From PFJX01 sp031426815 (GTDB lineage Bacteria > Pseudomonadota > Gammaproteobacteria > Burkholderiales > Thiobacillaceae), in contig JASJPG010000014.1 of assembly GCA_031426815.1 (NCBI GenBank), positions 23,515 to 87,514 of the forward strand: DNA of 64,000 nt, in the 5' to 3' direction. The position numbers were made by a program, and so were the translations under genes. The notes beneath the pieces were generated by a model, which saw only the letters and a list, made by a program, of their open reading frames with translations, ran no database searches and was not told where the DNA came from. Within the stretch, counting starts at the first letter, position 1, and each line of letters begins with the position of its first letter. This document shows, piece after piece, positions 1 through 8,479 of this stretch.

Positions 1-1
1 G

Positions 2-376
2 CGCCGCCGCAGCCTCGAACTGCTGGGCACGCTTGGCCCGGCGAAGCAAGTGGTAGAGGCGGCATTCGCGATCTGCGCGCGCGATTGGGCCAATCGCCCG
101 CTCGATTACATGGAGGCGCGCGAACACGACAATGCACGCGTCTCCTTCGACATCAAGTTTTATTCGACCAGCATGACCCTGTCGGACATCCGTCCGGAAT
201 TGCTCAATCTGGGCGACCAGCTTGGCATCGCTCAGCCCCTGCAAGACCTGCTGCAAATCCATGCAGATTCGCGTCTTGGCCATCTGGCCGGCGGTCTGGA
301 CCGCACGGGAACGCCCTTTTTGATGGTGTACCATGGCGTGCAAAGACGCGTCACCCCGGCGCCCGCCGCCGGCTGA
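2..376 (+). CDS. C-terminal part of an unidentified protein (cut by window start)
   Basis: An open frame runs from the left edge to a TGA at 374-376, giving the last 124 residues of a protein whose start lies outside the window. I do not recognise the family. The visible part is soluble and mixed alpha/beta in appearance, with the stretches FDIKFYSTSM, LGDQLGIAQPLQDLLQ and GTPFLMVYHGV near the end. It ends directly before the flavoenzyme gene on the same strand, so the two are probably co-transcribed. A GTG at 50 could be an internal start, but the frame stays open upstream of it, so a longer gene is more likely. Confidence 0.55.
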   Translation, partial: RRRSLELLGTLGPAKQVVEAAFAICARDWANRPLDYMEAREHDNARVSFDIKFYSTSMTLSDIRPELLNLGDQLGIAQPLQDLLQIHADSRLGHLAGGLDRTGTPFLMVYHGVQRRVTPAPAAG

Positions 377-412
377 TTGCAGCAAACCTCCGCGCAACAG
401 CTACTCGCCGCC

Positions 413-1825
413 ATGACTACATCTCCAACGAAATCCGCCATCCGCTTCGACCCTGAGCAGGGCGTCTGGTCTGCCATGTCCACGCCGGACCCCATTGCCT
501 CGATGCCGCAAGATCTGGACGGCACGCTGAGCACCGAACCCGCCGCGCTTGACGCGGTGGCCGACGATTACGGTCATATCGTGCATTGCCTGCCGCTCGC
601 CGTGCTACGCCCCGGCTCGGTGGACGATGTCGTCAAGATCATGGCTTACGCATACCAGCACGGCATCCGCATCGCCTGCCGCGGCAATGCCTTCAACACC
701 TTCGGCCAAAGCCAGGCGGAAGCGGGCATCGTCATCGACATGAGCGCACTTGACCGCATCCACGCCATGACACCCGAGCATGCCGTCGTCGATGCCGGCA
801 TCACCTGGCGCAAACTGTTGCTGGCAAGCCTGGAACACGGACTTGCACCGGTCGTGCTGACCGACTTTCTCGGTACGACGGTCGGCGGCACGCTTTCCGT
901 CGGCGGCTTTGGCGGCACGACTTACCTGTATGGCGGGCAGATCGACCATGCCATAGAGCTTCAGGTCGTCACCGGCAAAGGCGAATTGATCACCTGTTCG
1001 GAAACCGAAAATCGCAGCCTGTTCGATGCCGTCCTGGGCGGACTTGGGCTGTGCGGCATCATCGTTCGCGCCACGCTACGGCTGCAACCGGCCAAGGAAC
1101 AGGCCCGCACCCATCGACTGAACTACCCCGATCTGCACGCCATGCTGCACGATCTGCGCTTGCTCATTCATGCCGAGCGTTTCACCCACCTGCGTGGCCA
1201 CTGCGAAGCGATACGCGGCGCCTTCGCTTACTTCATCGAAGCCACCTCGTTCTATTCCCGTCCCGAAGAATTGCCCGCCGATCCCTATCAGGGGCTGCGG
1301 CATCGAATGGGGGAAGAAGTCGTGCACGACCGCACCTTCTTCGGCTATGCCGACCTCGTCGTCCAGGCCGTCGCCGCGCTGGATGCCGCCGGCTTTGGCG
1401 CCTATCCGCACCCCTGGCTGGACCTGATCGTGCCGGATGCACGCATCGACAGCCTGGCCGAGCAAGTCATCGCCACACTCGACCCGGTACGCACCCTGCC
1501 CGGCTCACCCATCCTGTTTTATCCCATGCGGCGCGCGAAGCTGACCCGCCAATTGCCGCCGATGCCGGACGATGCGTTGTTCTACGGTTTCGACGTTCTT
1601 CGCACCGTACCGCCACATCCCGGTCTGGTGATGAACGCGATGCAGCAAAACCGCCAGTTTCATGAACAAAACCGCGCCATGGGCGGACGCCTTTATCCGA
1701 TCAGCGCCGTCAAACAAAGCCGCAAGGACTGGAAAAAGCACTTCGCCCCACACTGGGACGCGCTCGCATCCGAACGCATCAAGCATGATCCCGGCAATCT
1801 GTTCGGGCATGCGGTGGGCTTATGA
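413..1825 (+). CDS. FAD-binding oxidoreductase, cytokinin-dehydrogenase-like
   Basis: About 470 residues with a PCMH-type FAD-binding fold in the N-terminal half. The FAD pyrophosphate-loop region reads RGNAFNTFGQ followed by a GIVIDMSAL strand, and a second FAD segment reads TVGGTLSVGGFGG with a GGLGLCGIIV stretch. The C-terminal half resembles the substrate cap of cytokinin/alditol oxidases. In cytokinin dehydrogenases the first motif usually carries a His that binds FAD covalently (RGxGHSxxGQ); here that position is Phe, so FAD is probably bound non-covalently. The start is uncertain: ATG 413 is preferred, TTG 377 and ATG 478 are in frame, and none has a strong ribosome site. It overlaps the next gene by 4 nt. 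The substrate cannot be read from the sequence. Confidence 0.82.
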   Translation: MTTSPTKSAIRFDPEQGVWSAMSTPDPIASMPQDLDGTLSTEPAALDAVADDYGHIVHCLPLAVLRPGSVDDVVKIMAYAYQHGIRIACRGNAFNTFGQSQAEAGIVIDMSALDRIHAMTPEHAVVDAGITWRKLLLASLEHGLAPVVLTDFLGTTVGGTLSVGGFGGTTYLYGGQIDHAIELQVVTGKGELITCSETENRSLFDAVLGGLGLCGIIVRATLRLQPAKEQARTHRLNYPDLHAMLHDLRLLIHAERFTHLRGHCEAIRGAFAYFIEATSFYSRPEELPADPYQGLRHRMGEEVVHDRTFFGYADLVVQAVAALDAAGFGAYPHPWLDLIVPDARIDSLAEQVIATLDPVRTLPGSPILFYPMRRAKLTRQLPPMPDDALFYGFDVLRTVPPHPGLVMNAMQQNRQFHEQNRAMGGRLYPISAVKQSRKDWKKHFAPHWDALASERIKHDPGNLFGHAVGL

Positions 1826-2340
1826 ATAGCGTCGACCCGAACAAACCCATCGCCTATGTTCTGGTCGGCCTACCCGGTAGCGGAAAAAGCACTTGGGCGG
1901 CGGCACACCCGGAACGCCTGCCGATTGCATCGACTGACATATTTATCGAAGCCTATGCCGCCGCGAACCAGCTCAGCTACGCCGAAGCCTTCCGCCAATT
2001 CAACGCGCAAGCAAAATTTTTGCTGAAGCAACGCCTGGGCGAGTTGATAGCCGGCAATACCTCGTTCATCTGGGACCAGACCAATATCACCGCAAGAAAA
2101 CGGCGCGCGGTCTACAACAAACTCAGCCCGACGCATCGGGTGATCTTTGTTTGTTTCTGTGTGCCTGTCGAAATCTGCATCGCCCGCGTCGAAGCCCGCG
2201 AGCGTCAGGCTGGCGAGGTCGTGAATCGCAAACTGATCAAGCACTGGTCAGCCCTGCTCACCTTCCCGGAACCGGGCGAACCCGCGGACGGAATCATCCC
2301 CATCATCCATTCATCTTTTGCACATCGACCGGCTACGTGA
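1822..2340 (+). CDS. Small P-loop kinase / AAA_33-type ATPase
   Basis: 172 residues with a Walker A motif GLPGSGKST near residue 14 and a WDQTN segment followed by a basic ARKRR stretch, the pattern of small polynucleotide-kinase or zeta-toxin-like P-loop kinases. The start codon overlaps the stop of the flavoenzyme gene (ATGA at 1822), indicating translational coupling. The substrate is unknown. No antitoxin-like gene lies next to it, so a toxin role is not supported. It is the last gene of the leading operon. Confidence 0.75.
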   Translation: MNSVDPNKPIAYVLVGLPGSGKSTWAAAHPERLPIASTDIFIEAYAAANQLSYAEAFRQFNAQAKFLLKQRLGELIAGNTSFIWDQTNITARKRRAVYNKLSPTHRVIFVCFCVPVEICIARVEARERQAGEVVNRKLIKHWSALLTFPEPGEPADGIIPIIHSSFAHRPAT

Positions 2341-2690
2341 CTGAATTTCAGCTTAGTTATTGAGCTTGATCCGGTGTGCCCAATTCGGGCCCCGGGCACC
2401 TCGGTCGAGCTGTTCTGAGGTTTCAAACAAGATTTCGGTTATCCGGAATGCCGCGCCGACTGGCGCCATCTTGAGCAGGTAGCAATCCAGCGTAGCCGCT
2501 TGCCGCCACGGTAGCGGCACCTCACACCTGCATACAGTCCTGCCTTTACGGCACCGCAGCGATGAATGGGCTTTCTATCGGACGCGTCCAGCCGCGTTAC
2601 AGTTTTGAAACCGGATCGCGCCCCGAAATCAAGCCAAAATAATCCGACTTATCATTAATAATCAAATAGTTAAACATGACAACAAAAGGT
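2341..2690. other. Intergenic stretch with no recognised gene
   Basis: About 350 bases between the P-loop kinase gene and the sigma-54 promoter of the PEP-CTERM gene. Short open frames occur on both strands but lack ribosome sites and family features. The right part (about 2635-2685) is clearly AT-richer than the surroundings, as expected upstream of a regulated promoter. Confidence 0.5.
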
Positions 2691-2706
2691 TGGCACGGAT
2701 GCTGCT
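2691..2706 (+). promoter_or_regulatory. Sigma-54 (-24/-12) promoter of the PEP-CTERM gene
   Basis: TGGCACGGATGCTGCT matches the RpoN consensus TGGCAC-N5-TTGC at all but one core position, with the invariant GG and GC at the correct spacing. It lies 86 bp before the ATG of the downstream PEP-CTERM gene. An AT-rich stretch upstream could hold activator sites. The match is seen directly; its use is inferred. Confidence 0.72.
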
Positions 2707-2791
2707 TTGTTATGCCTGTCTGGTAAAGACCTTGCGCCTGACAGCAAAAGTTTCAACCCACGTTATCAATTTTAATTAGAGGTGAATCAAC

Positions 2792-3637
2792 ATGAAACAC
2801 GCAAAACTGAAGCCCCTGTTTGTCGCCATCGGCTTGACCTTGGCGCTTGGCAGCAGCGCCGCCAATGCCGCCATTACGTTGTTCTCCAACACATTGGTCG
2901 AGGACGACAACATCGATCGCATGTCCTTCGATGCAAATGGAAACGGCCTGCTGGACGTCGGTGATCGCCTGGAGGCCATTCTGGATTTTGCCAATATCGC
3001 CTCCATCCCCCCGGGTTCCGCCTATGACCCGACTGAACTGACCGGCTACACCGAGATCGAGGTGACCAGCAAAGTGCTGTTGTTCGGCACCACCTACCAG
3101 ATCGGTTATGGCCCGACTGCGGCCTTCGCCGCGACGTATGGTGCAGGTGCGATGATTGCTCTGTTCGACGACTCGGGCGACGACCTTAACCTCGTGGCCA
3201 GTTGCACCAGTGTTGCCGGTTGCCTGGCTGCAGCGACCGATTCGGATAGCGGCGACGTCTGGGCTACCCTGGGAATAGTCGATGCAGATGACGAATGGTT
3301 CTCCATTGGTTCGGACAACATTGGCGGCGCCTCGTTATTGGGTGCGGCAACCAAAGTAGCCACAGTCAACTTCGCGTTGAGCTTCGTCGAGGACAACACC
3401 GGCTACGTATTCGCCGACCAGTCCGTACCTTGCATCATCGGCTTCGCCTGTGCTGGAGACGGCTTGACCAAAGTGATCGGTTCCGCCGACATTCTGGGCG
3501 GAGCCGGTCTCGCCCCCGGTCATGTGCGCAGCGACACCGATGCGACCCTAGCGACCGTACCCGAGCCTGCCACCCTGGGTCTGCTGGGACTGGGTCTGCT
3601 GGGCATGGGCGCCGCACTGCGTCGTCGCAAGATCTGA
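2792..3637 (+). CDS. PEP-CTERM sorting-domain protein (exported)
   Basis: 281 residues. A signal peptide (charged MKHAKLK, hydrophobic core, cleavage after about ANA at residue 28) is followed by a low-complexity, Asp/Gly/Thr-rich secreted body with few Cys. The C-terminus is a textbook PEP-CTERM tail: VPEPATLGLLGLGLLGMG, then a basic ALRRRK end. Such proteins are sorted and cleaved by an exosortase in exopolysaccharide-producing bacteria. No exosortase gene is in the window. The ribosome site GAGGTGA sits correctly before ATG 2792. A strong terminator follows, so the gene is monocistronic. The role of the body domain is unknown. Confidence 0.9.
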   Translation: MKHAKLKPLFVAIGLTLALGSSAANAAITLFSNTLVEDDNIDRMSFDANGNGLLDVGDRLEAILDFANIASIPPGSAYDPTELTGYTEIEVTSKVLLFGTTYQIGYGPTAAFAATYGAGAMIALFDDSGDDLNLVASCTSVAGCLAAATDSDSGDVWATLGIVDADDEWFSIGSDNIGGASLLGAATKVATVNFALSFVEDNTGYVFADQSVPCIIGFACAGDGLTKVIGSADILGGAGLAPGHVRSDTDATLATVPEPATLGLLGLGLLGMGAALRRRKI

Positions 3638-3655
3638 GCCTAAGGCAAGCAAGTT

Positions 3656-3693
3656 ACAAGCCCTGCCTGGCTGGCCAGGCAGGGCTTGTTTTT
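3656..3693 (+). terminator. Rho-independent terminator after the PEP-CTERM gene
   Basis: A perfect 15-bp stem with arms at 3656-3670 and 3675-3689 (loop CTGG) is followed by a T run, 18 bp after the stop codon. Confidence 0.92.
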
Positions 3694-3726
3694 ATTCATA
3701 TCCCGCATCGGTCGCCTGACACCAGC

Positions 3727-3831
3727 GTAGCCCGGATGGAATGCAATGGAATCCGGGGCACTCCATAGGTTGCCGCGCAGATCGCTGTTCCGCGCTACTC
3801 CCCGGATTCCGCTGCGCTGCATCCGGGCTAC
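3727..3831. repeat. Short dispersed repeat with terminal inverted repeats
   Basis: The 105-bp segment begins GTAGCCCGGATG and ends with its exact reverse complement CATCCGGGCTAC; inner arms (AATCCGGGG and CCCCGGATT) also pair. A half copy is present at 17616-17647. The structure is that of a small non-coding palindromic element. Confidence 0.75.
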
Positions 3832-3877
3832 GGTTCCCGATCAAGCCCAATAAGCGCAGTTGGCACTAGCACTAGGC

Positions 3878-3900
3878 GTAGGTGCGAATTTATTCGCACA
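3878..3900. repeat. Short palindromic repeat (GTGCGAAT family), copy 1
   Basis: GTGCGAATTTATTCGCAC is a perfect palindrome (8-bp arms) preceded by GTAG. Related copies occur at 9927-9984 and 37530-37605, all between genes. Here only one palindrome unit is present. Confidence 0.75.
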
Positions 3901-3983
3901 ATCCAACAACGTTCGGCCCAATGCGGCGCATCCAGAAAAGTGAATGAATCGGCATCGCCGATAGCTTCATCCAGATTGATTCG

Positions 3984-6776
3984 TTACAAACTTGCTGCAA
4001 GCTTGCGCGCTGCTTCAGCCTCGGGGAAGCCGCTGCCCGACTTGAGCGAAACGTCCAGTTCCCGCTTGGCTTCAGCCTTGTGGCCCGTCCTGGCCAGTGC
4101 CGCAGCCAAGTGATAGCGCACAACGGCAGACTTGGGCAATTTGCTCGCGGCCTGTTTCAGCAGATCGACCGACCGGGTCGTCTCGCCCTGAGTCAGCAGT
4201 ATCCAGCCCAGGGTATCCATGATGGCGGGATCGTTCGGCGCCAGTTTGAACGCCTGTTCCGCGACCGACAGTGCGCGCCCATCCTGCATCCGTTGATACA
4301 GCACTGCCATATTGTTCAGCAGCGTCGCATTGGGTTGCGGCTGGCGCAGGTTTTCATATAGCCGCAGGGCTTCGGCATCGTTGCCGACGCTCTGATAATA
4401 GTCGGCGGCATAGGCTTGAACGTGCATGTCCTTGGGATGGCGCGACAGTAATTCCACCAGTTTCTGGTCGGCAGATTTCCGATTGCCGGCGCGAACCAGG
4501 GCGCCTTGCATTTTGGCGAAAACCGGCACCTTCTGCTCTCCGCTCCGGCTGATCCCCTGCTCATAAGCCTTTGCAGCCTGAGCGTATTGTTTCTGCTTGA
4601 CCAGGATGTCGCCTTCCCGCACGAAACCCGCGGGAACCTTGGGATTCTTGGCCTGAAAGGCAAGGACGCGTTGCAGGGCGCCGCCCAGATTCTGGTCGGC
4701 TACATCAAGTGCGAGCAAGGCATCCAGCGCCGCCTCATGAGCAGGATTGAGTGCAAGCGCCTTTTCAAAGGCGGCGCGTCCGTCCTTTAATCGCTCGGAT
4801 GCGACCTGCGCCACGCCCAGTCGATACATGGCTTCTGCCGACTTGGGCGCCTTTTCGGCCAGCTTGATATAGCTGAACAGGGCGCTAGGTTTGTCCCCAC
4901 TCTGCATCTGGGCGGAAGCCAGCAGGCCGAGGGCTTCCGCGCTGTCCGGATTGGCGCTGACCGCTTCACGCGCGAAAGTCAGCGCCCGATCCAGCGCGTG
5001 CTTGGCCAAGTGATATCGCACCAGTCCGGCCCGCGGCGGAATCGCCTTCTGATCAGCCTTGGCAGCCCGTTCCATCCAGTCCAGCGCTTCCTTTTCCGCC
5101 TTGTTGGAAATGGCCAACTCGGCCAAGGCCATCATGGCCTGGGTATTCTTTGCATCCACCTTCAGAATCGATTCGAAGCGCTGGCGTGCCACATCCGGCC
5201 GGTTCTCGGCCATGTCCATGCGCGCCAGATTTGCCGCTGCAGGGAAGTAGTCGGGACGCAAGGCGATGGACCGTTCAAACGCCCGTCTTGCACCGGCGCG
5301 ATCATTTTTCCCCAACAAGGCAATACCTCTCAGCTTGCCGATAAGGGGATTGTCAGGCGACTTCTTTTCCACAGCGGCGATGGCCTGCAAGGCTTTGTCG
5401 AACTCATTACGTACCATGTACAGCGAAATCAGAGAGAAATCCGCCGAGCCTACTTTGTTGTTCTGACTGGTCACTTGTTCCAGTTGATGCAAGGCCAGGT
5501 CGGTACGGCCTTGTTCGTAGTAACCGCGCGCCAGGTCTTGCTTGATCTTCTGATTCTCCGGTTGCAGGACTGCCGCGCGATCCAGTGAGGCCATGGCCTT
5601 GTCGTACTGTTTGGTCTGCAGGTACGCCTCGCCCAACATCGAGAGCAATTCGACTTCCTGCGGATTGGCCTGGGACAACGGTTGCAAGAGTTCCAGCGCG
5701 ACCTTGGCATTGCCGCGACGCAACTCGTTGGCGGCGACGAGCTTGGTCGCATAAGGATGTCCCGGCGCCCGGCCGAGAACCTTTTGCGCACTGCTCAGAC
5801 TTTTTTCGTAATTGCCAAGGCCAAAGCTCACCACCGAATCCAGCATGAGGGCGGGCAAATGGTTCGGCAGGACACGAAGAACCTGTTGCAGGACCTCGTT
5901 GGAAGTCTTCAAGTCGCCCTTGAGCATGGACAACTTGGCACGCGCGTATTTGACCAGAAGCGAGTTGGCGCCGATTTTCTCGGCGGCTAGCAGGGATTTT
6001 TCCGCGGCAGCCAGGTCATTGTTCTGCAACTTGAGTTCCACAATGCCAAGGTGGGCGAGAACTTCGTTCGGCTTGGCGGCGATGATCTGCTCGTAGGTCT
6101 TCAGCGTTTCCAGCGTCTTGCGCTCGGCAAGTTGCAGTTGTGCTTGCACGTAGAGCGCGGGGACGAACTTCGGATCTCGCTGCAAAGCCACGTCCAGCAA
6201 GGACGCTGCCTGGGTCGGCTGATTCCTGAACAATGCGAGTCGCGCCTTGGCCAATTGCATGTCGTTGGAGAACGCATTGGCGTCGATCAGAGCCAATGTT
6301 TTTTCGCCCTGTGCAATTGCCGCCTCCGCCTCGGCAGGCTTGTTCAGGGCCATCAGCGCGCTGGCTTTCTCGGCCTGGAGCGAAGCCAGGGCATCGCCAG
6401 TGAGTCCGGCCGGAGGAATCGCCAGGTCGACCGCTTCCTGGTATTTGCCCATCGCGACCAGCGTCCTTGCCAGCAAAGGCAGCACCCGATCCGCCTGCAT
6501 TCCCAACTCCAGGGCCTTGCGGAGTTCCTTTTCGCTGTTCTCCCACTGGCCGACCGAGTGGAACGTCTGTCCCAGCAAGAGGCGCGCCTCGGCATTGTCG
6601 GACGCAATCTGCAATGCACTTTTCAGTTCGATGATGGCGGTTTTGAAGTCGGATTTCTGAATGGCCTGCTTGGCTTCCTGAATATGGCTTTCCGGGTTTT
6701 TGTCCCAACACCCAGTTAGCGGCAAGGTGAACGCGAGGGCGAGTACAGCAGTGCGCAGGCGGGCGGTGCTAGTCAT
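3984..6776 (-). CDS. prsT: PEP-CTERM system TPR-repeat lipoprotein
   Basis: 930 residues. A lipoprotein signal peptide with lipobox LTGC (Cys 23) is followed by essentially continuous tetratricopeptide repeats to the end (many A-x-x-x-L-G-x-x-Y/L and N-P-x-x-A units). The length and architecture fit PrsT, a TPR lipoprotein that accompanies exosortase/PEP-CTERM exopolysaccharide loci. ATG 6776 is chosen because AAAGGTGA lies 5-6 nt before it; an in-frame TTG 15 nt upstream would put codons over that ribosome site. It lies 78 bp downstream of the VpsR-like regulator on the same strand, so both are probably one operon. Polysaccharide and exosortase genes normally found nearby are absent here. 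Confidence 0.86.
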   Translation of the reverse strand: MTSTARLRTAVLALAFTLPLTGCWDKNPESHIQEAKQAIQKSDFKTAIIELKSALQIASDNAEARLLLGQTFHSVGQWENSEKELRKALELGMQADRVLPLLARTLVAMGKYQEAVDLAIPPAGLTGDALASLQAEKASALMALNKPAEAEAAIAQGEKTLALIDANAFSNDMQLAKARLALFRNQPTQAASLLDVALQRDPKFVPALYVQAQLQLAERKTLETLKTYEQIIAAKPNEVLAHLGIVELKLQNNDLAAAEKSLLAAEKIGANSLLVKYARAKLSMLKGDLKTSNEVLQQVLRVLPNHLPALMLDSVVSFGLGNYEKSLSSAQKVLGRAPGHPYATKLVAANELRRGNAKVALELLQPLSQANPQEVELLSMLGEAYLQTKQYDKAMASLDRAAVLQPENQKIKQDLARGYYEQGRTDLALHQLEQVTSQNNKVGSADFSLISLYMVRNEFDKALQAIAAVEKKSPDNPLIGKLRGIALLGKNDRAGARRAFERSIALRPDYFPAAANLARMDMAENRPDVARQRFESILKVDAKNTQAMMALAELAISNKAEKEALDWMERAAKADQKAIPPRAGLVRYHLAKHALDRALTFAREAVSANPDSAEALGLLASAQMQSGDKPSALFSYIKLAEKAPKSAEAMYRLGVAQVASERLKDGRAAFEKALALNPAHEAALDALLALDVADQNLGGALQRVLAFQAKNPKVPAGFVREGDILVKQKQYAQAAKAYEQGISRSGEQKVPVFAKMQGALVRAGNRKSADQKLVELLSRHPKDMHVQAYAADYYQSVGNDAEALRLYENLRQPQPNATLLNNMAVLYQRMQDGRALSVAEQAFKLAPNDPAIMDTLGWILLTQGETTRSVDLLKQAASKLPKSAVVRYHLAAALARTGHKAEAKRELDVSLKSGSGFPEAEAARKLAASL

Positions 6777-6854
6777 GGAATCACCTTTCAAGAGGGGGCG
6801 AAAAATTCGCGAAGTGTCGGGAGCAATCGGGCTTGAGTTCCGGGCAGCGGACGC

Positions 6855-8201
6855 TTACCGGCCATCTGGAGAAATGCCGTACTTCTGCATCAGCCGGTAC
6901 AGCTTGGGACGCGATACGTCGAGCATCCGCGATGCCACGGAAATGTTGTAGCGGGCGGTTTGCAGGCTTTGCAAAATAACCTTGCGTTCAACTTCCTCGC
7001 GCACGGCATCCATCGACTTACCCCCCCGCTCCTCCTGGTCCAGGCCGAGGTCGGCGGGGGTGATATATCTGCGGTCGCACATGACCACGGCGCGACGAAC
7101 CCGGTTGATCAGTTCGCGCACATTCCCGGGCCAGTGATAGGTCCGCAGCAGACGCAACGCCAACTGGCTGAAGCCGATGACCTTCTTGTTCTGTTCGCGG
7201 GCAAACCGGTCGAGCAAGGCGCGCGCGATGAGTTCCGCATCGCTGTCCCGCTCCCGCAATGGCGGCAAATGCAGGTTGAGAACATTGAGGCGGTAGTAAA
7301 GATCCTGGCGAAAACGGCCCTCGGCGACGGCCTTTTCGAGCGCCACGTTGGTTGCCGCGATGATGCGCACATCGACGCGGACATCCTCCCGCCCACCGAC
7401 GCGCTGGATGACCTTTTCCTGTAGCGCGCGCAGCAGGTTGACCTGCATGTCGAGCGGCAACTCGGCGATCTCGTCGAGAAACAGCGTGCCGCGATTGGCC
7501 CGTTCGAAGCGGCCGATGTGGCGGTCGTGCGCACCAGTGAAGGCCCCCTTCTCATGGCCGAACAACTCGGACTGGATGAGGCCGGCCGGAATCGCGCCGC
7601 AATTGACGACGACGAAGGGTCCAACCGCGAGTTCGGAATTCTCGTGGATGGCCTTCGCCGAGAGTTCCTTGCCGGTGCCGCTCTCGCCAGTGATGAGCAC
7701 GGGAGCATCCGTCGCCGCCATCTTTCGAATGTCGCGAAACAGCCGCAGCATCGCCGGGCTTTCCGCCAGCATCGGATTGTCCGAGGCCTCTGCCGTGGGC
7801 TCGACCTTGCTATCCAGTACTGCCATGCCCAAGGCATGCCCCAGCGTGAATGACAAGCGCTGCGGGCTGATCGGCAGCGTGTGATAGTCGTAAAAATTAT
7901 GTCGAATGAGTTGCCTTACCTCATCCAGCTTGCTGATTTCCGGATCAAGCACGGCGATCCATTCCAGCTTGTCCAACTTGCGCAGATGCAGTGCCTGCAC
8001 CAATTCGTTGGCCAGGCCGATGGACTCGCCATCGAATTGCACCACCCCCACACCGACTCCATCCTGTCCCATCCGGGCGATGGCCTGCTCGACTGTGTGG
8101 GTGGTCTCGATATGCCAGTCGCTGAAAGCGTCGTGCGGCTGAAAAACATCGGGGTATGGCCCGGGTTTGAGGTAGATCAGTCGCTTATCCAGGCAATACA
8201 T
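6855..8201 (-). CDS. VpsR-like sigma-54 activator (AAA+ / Fis HTH)
   Basis: 448 residues. The N-terminal ~130 residues resemble the divergent, VpsR-type receiver-like domain rather than a normal receiver. The AAA+ domain has Walker A GESGTGKE (about 172-179), an intact sigma-54 contact loop GAFTGA (about 219-224), the Walker B region TLFLDEIAEL and a WPGNVRE segment. A Fis-type helix-turn-helix ends the protein (NISVASRMLDVSRPKLYRL). ATG 8201 is preferred over GTG 8207 because GGAG lies 5 nt before it. Position upstream of prsT and two -24/-12 promoters before PEP-CTERM genes in this window suggest it drives exopolysaccharide/PEP-CTERM genes. VpsR binds cyclic di-GMP; whether this one does is unknown. 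It is not a canonical PrsR. Confidence 0.85.
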   Translation of the reverse strand: MYCLDKRLIYLKPGPYPDVFQPHDAFSDWHIETTHTVEQAIARMGQDGVGVGVVQFDGESIGLANELVQALHLRKLDKLEWIAVLDPEISKLDEVRQLIRHNFYDYHTLPISPQRLSFTLGHALGMAVLDSKVEPTAEASDNPMLAESPAMLRLFRDIRKMAATDAPVLITGESGTGKELSAKAIHENSELAVGPFVVVNCGAIPAGLIQSELFGHEKGAFTGAHDRHIGRFERANRGTLFLDEIAELPLDMQVNLLRALQEKVIQRVGGREDVRVDVRIIAATNVALEKAVAEGRFRQDLYYRLNVLNLHLPPLRERDSDAELIARALLDRFAREQNKKVIGFSQLALRLLRTYHWPGNVRELINRVRRAVVMCDRRYITPADLGLDQEERGGKSMDAVREEVERKVILQSLQTARYNISVASRMLDVSRPKLYRLMQKYGISPDGR

Positions 8202-8479
8202 ACTCACTCCGGTGTTGTCGATTATTTACGTTGGACGCTACTGCCGGAACCGTATGGCCGATCACCTTAAGCGCCAATCGAGAGTTGATTTAGCCGACTA
8301 AAGGAAACCGAAATGGAAACTGAAATTGAATCTGAAATGGCATGCCTCACACCCTGCTTGGTGGACGAAGAGGGTGTGCTGTTATGCGGGTTCCAGCGGG
8401 CTTGCCGGCGCGGCGGGGCGGTTCGAGCCACTTGCTCCGGCCGCATGCGCTACCGGAATTCTGTGGCCTGAAAGCGGTA
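8202..8479. other. Intergenic region between regulator and sensor-kinase genes
   Basis: About 280 bases. The part next to 8201 must hold the promoter of the VpsR-like gene, with no clear consensus seen. A 52-codon open frame on the plus strand (8313-8471) has AAGGA before its ATG, but its Cys/Arg-rich product resembles nothing known and it is convergent with the kinase gene, so it is not called as a gene. Confidence 0.4.

Noticed and set aside
1822..2340. Zeta-type toxin of a toxin-antitoxin pair
   Set aside because: The P-loop fold is compatible but there is no small antitoxin gene next to it, and it is coupled to a flavoenzyme gene.
6855..8201. Naming the sigma-54 activator PrsR
   Set aside because: The N-terminal domain lacks the Asp/Lys pattern of a normal receiver and resembles VpsR; no PrsK partner is present.
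8313..8471. Possible 52-residue gene on the plus strand
   Set aside because: It has a ribosome-site-like AAGGA, but the product is compositionally odd and resembles nothing; evidence is too thin.
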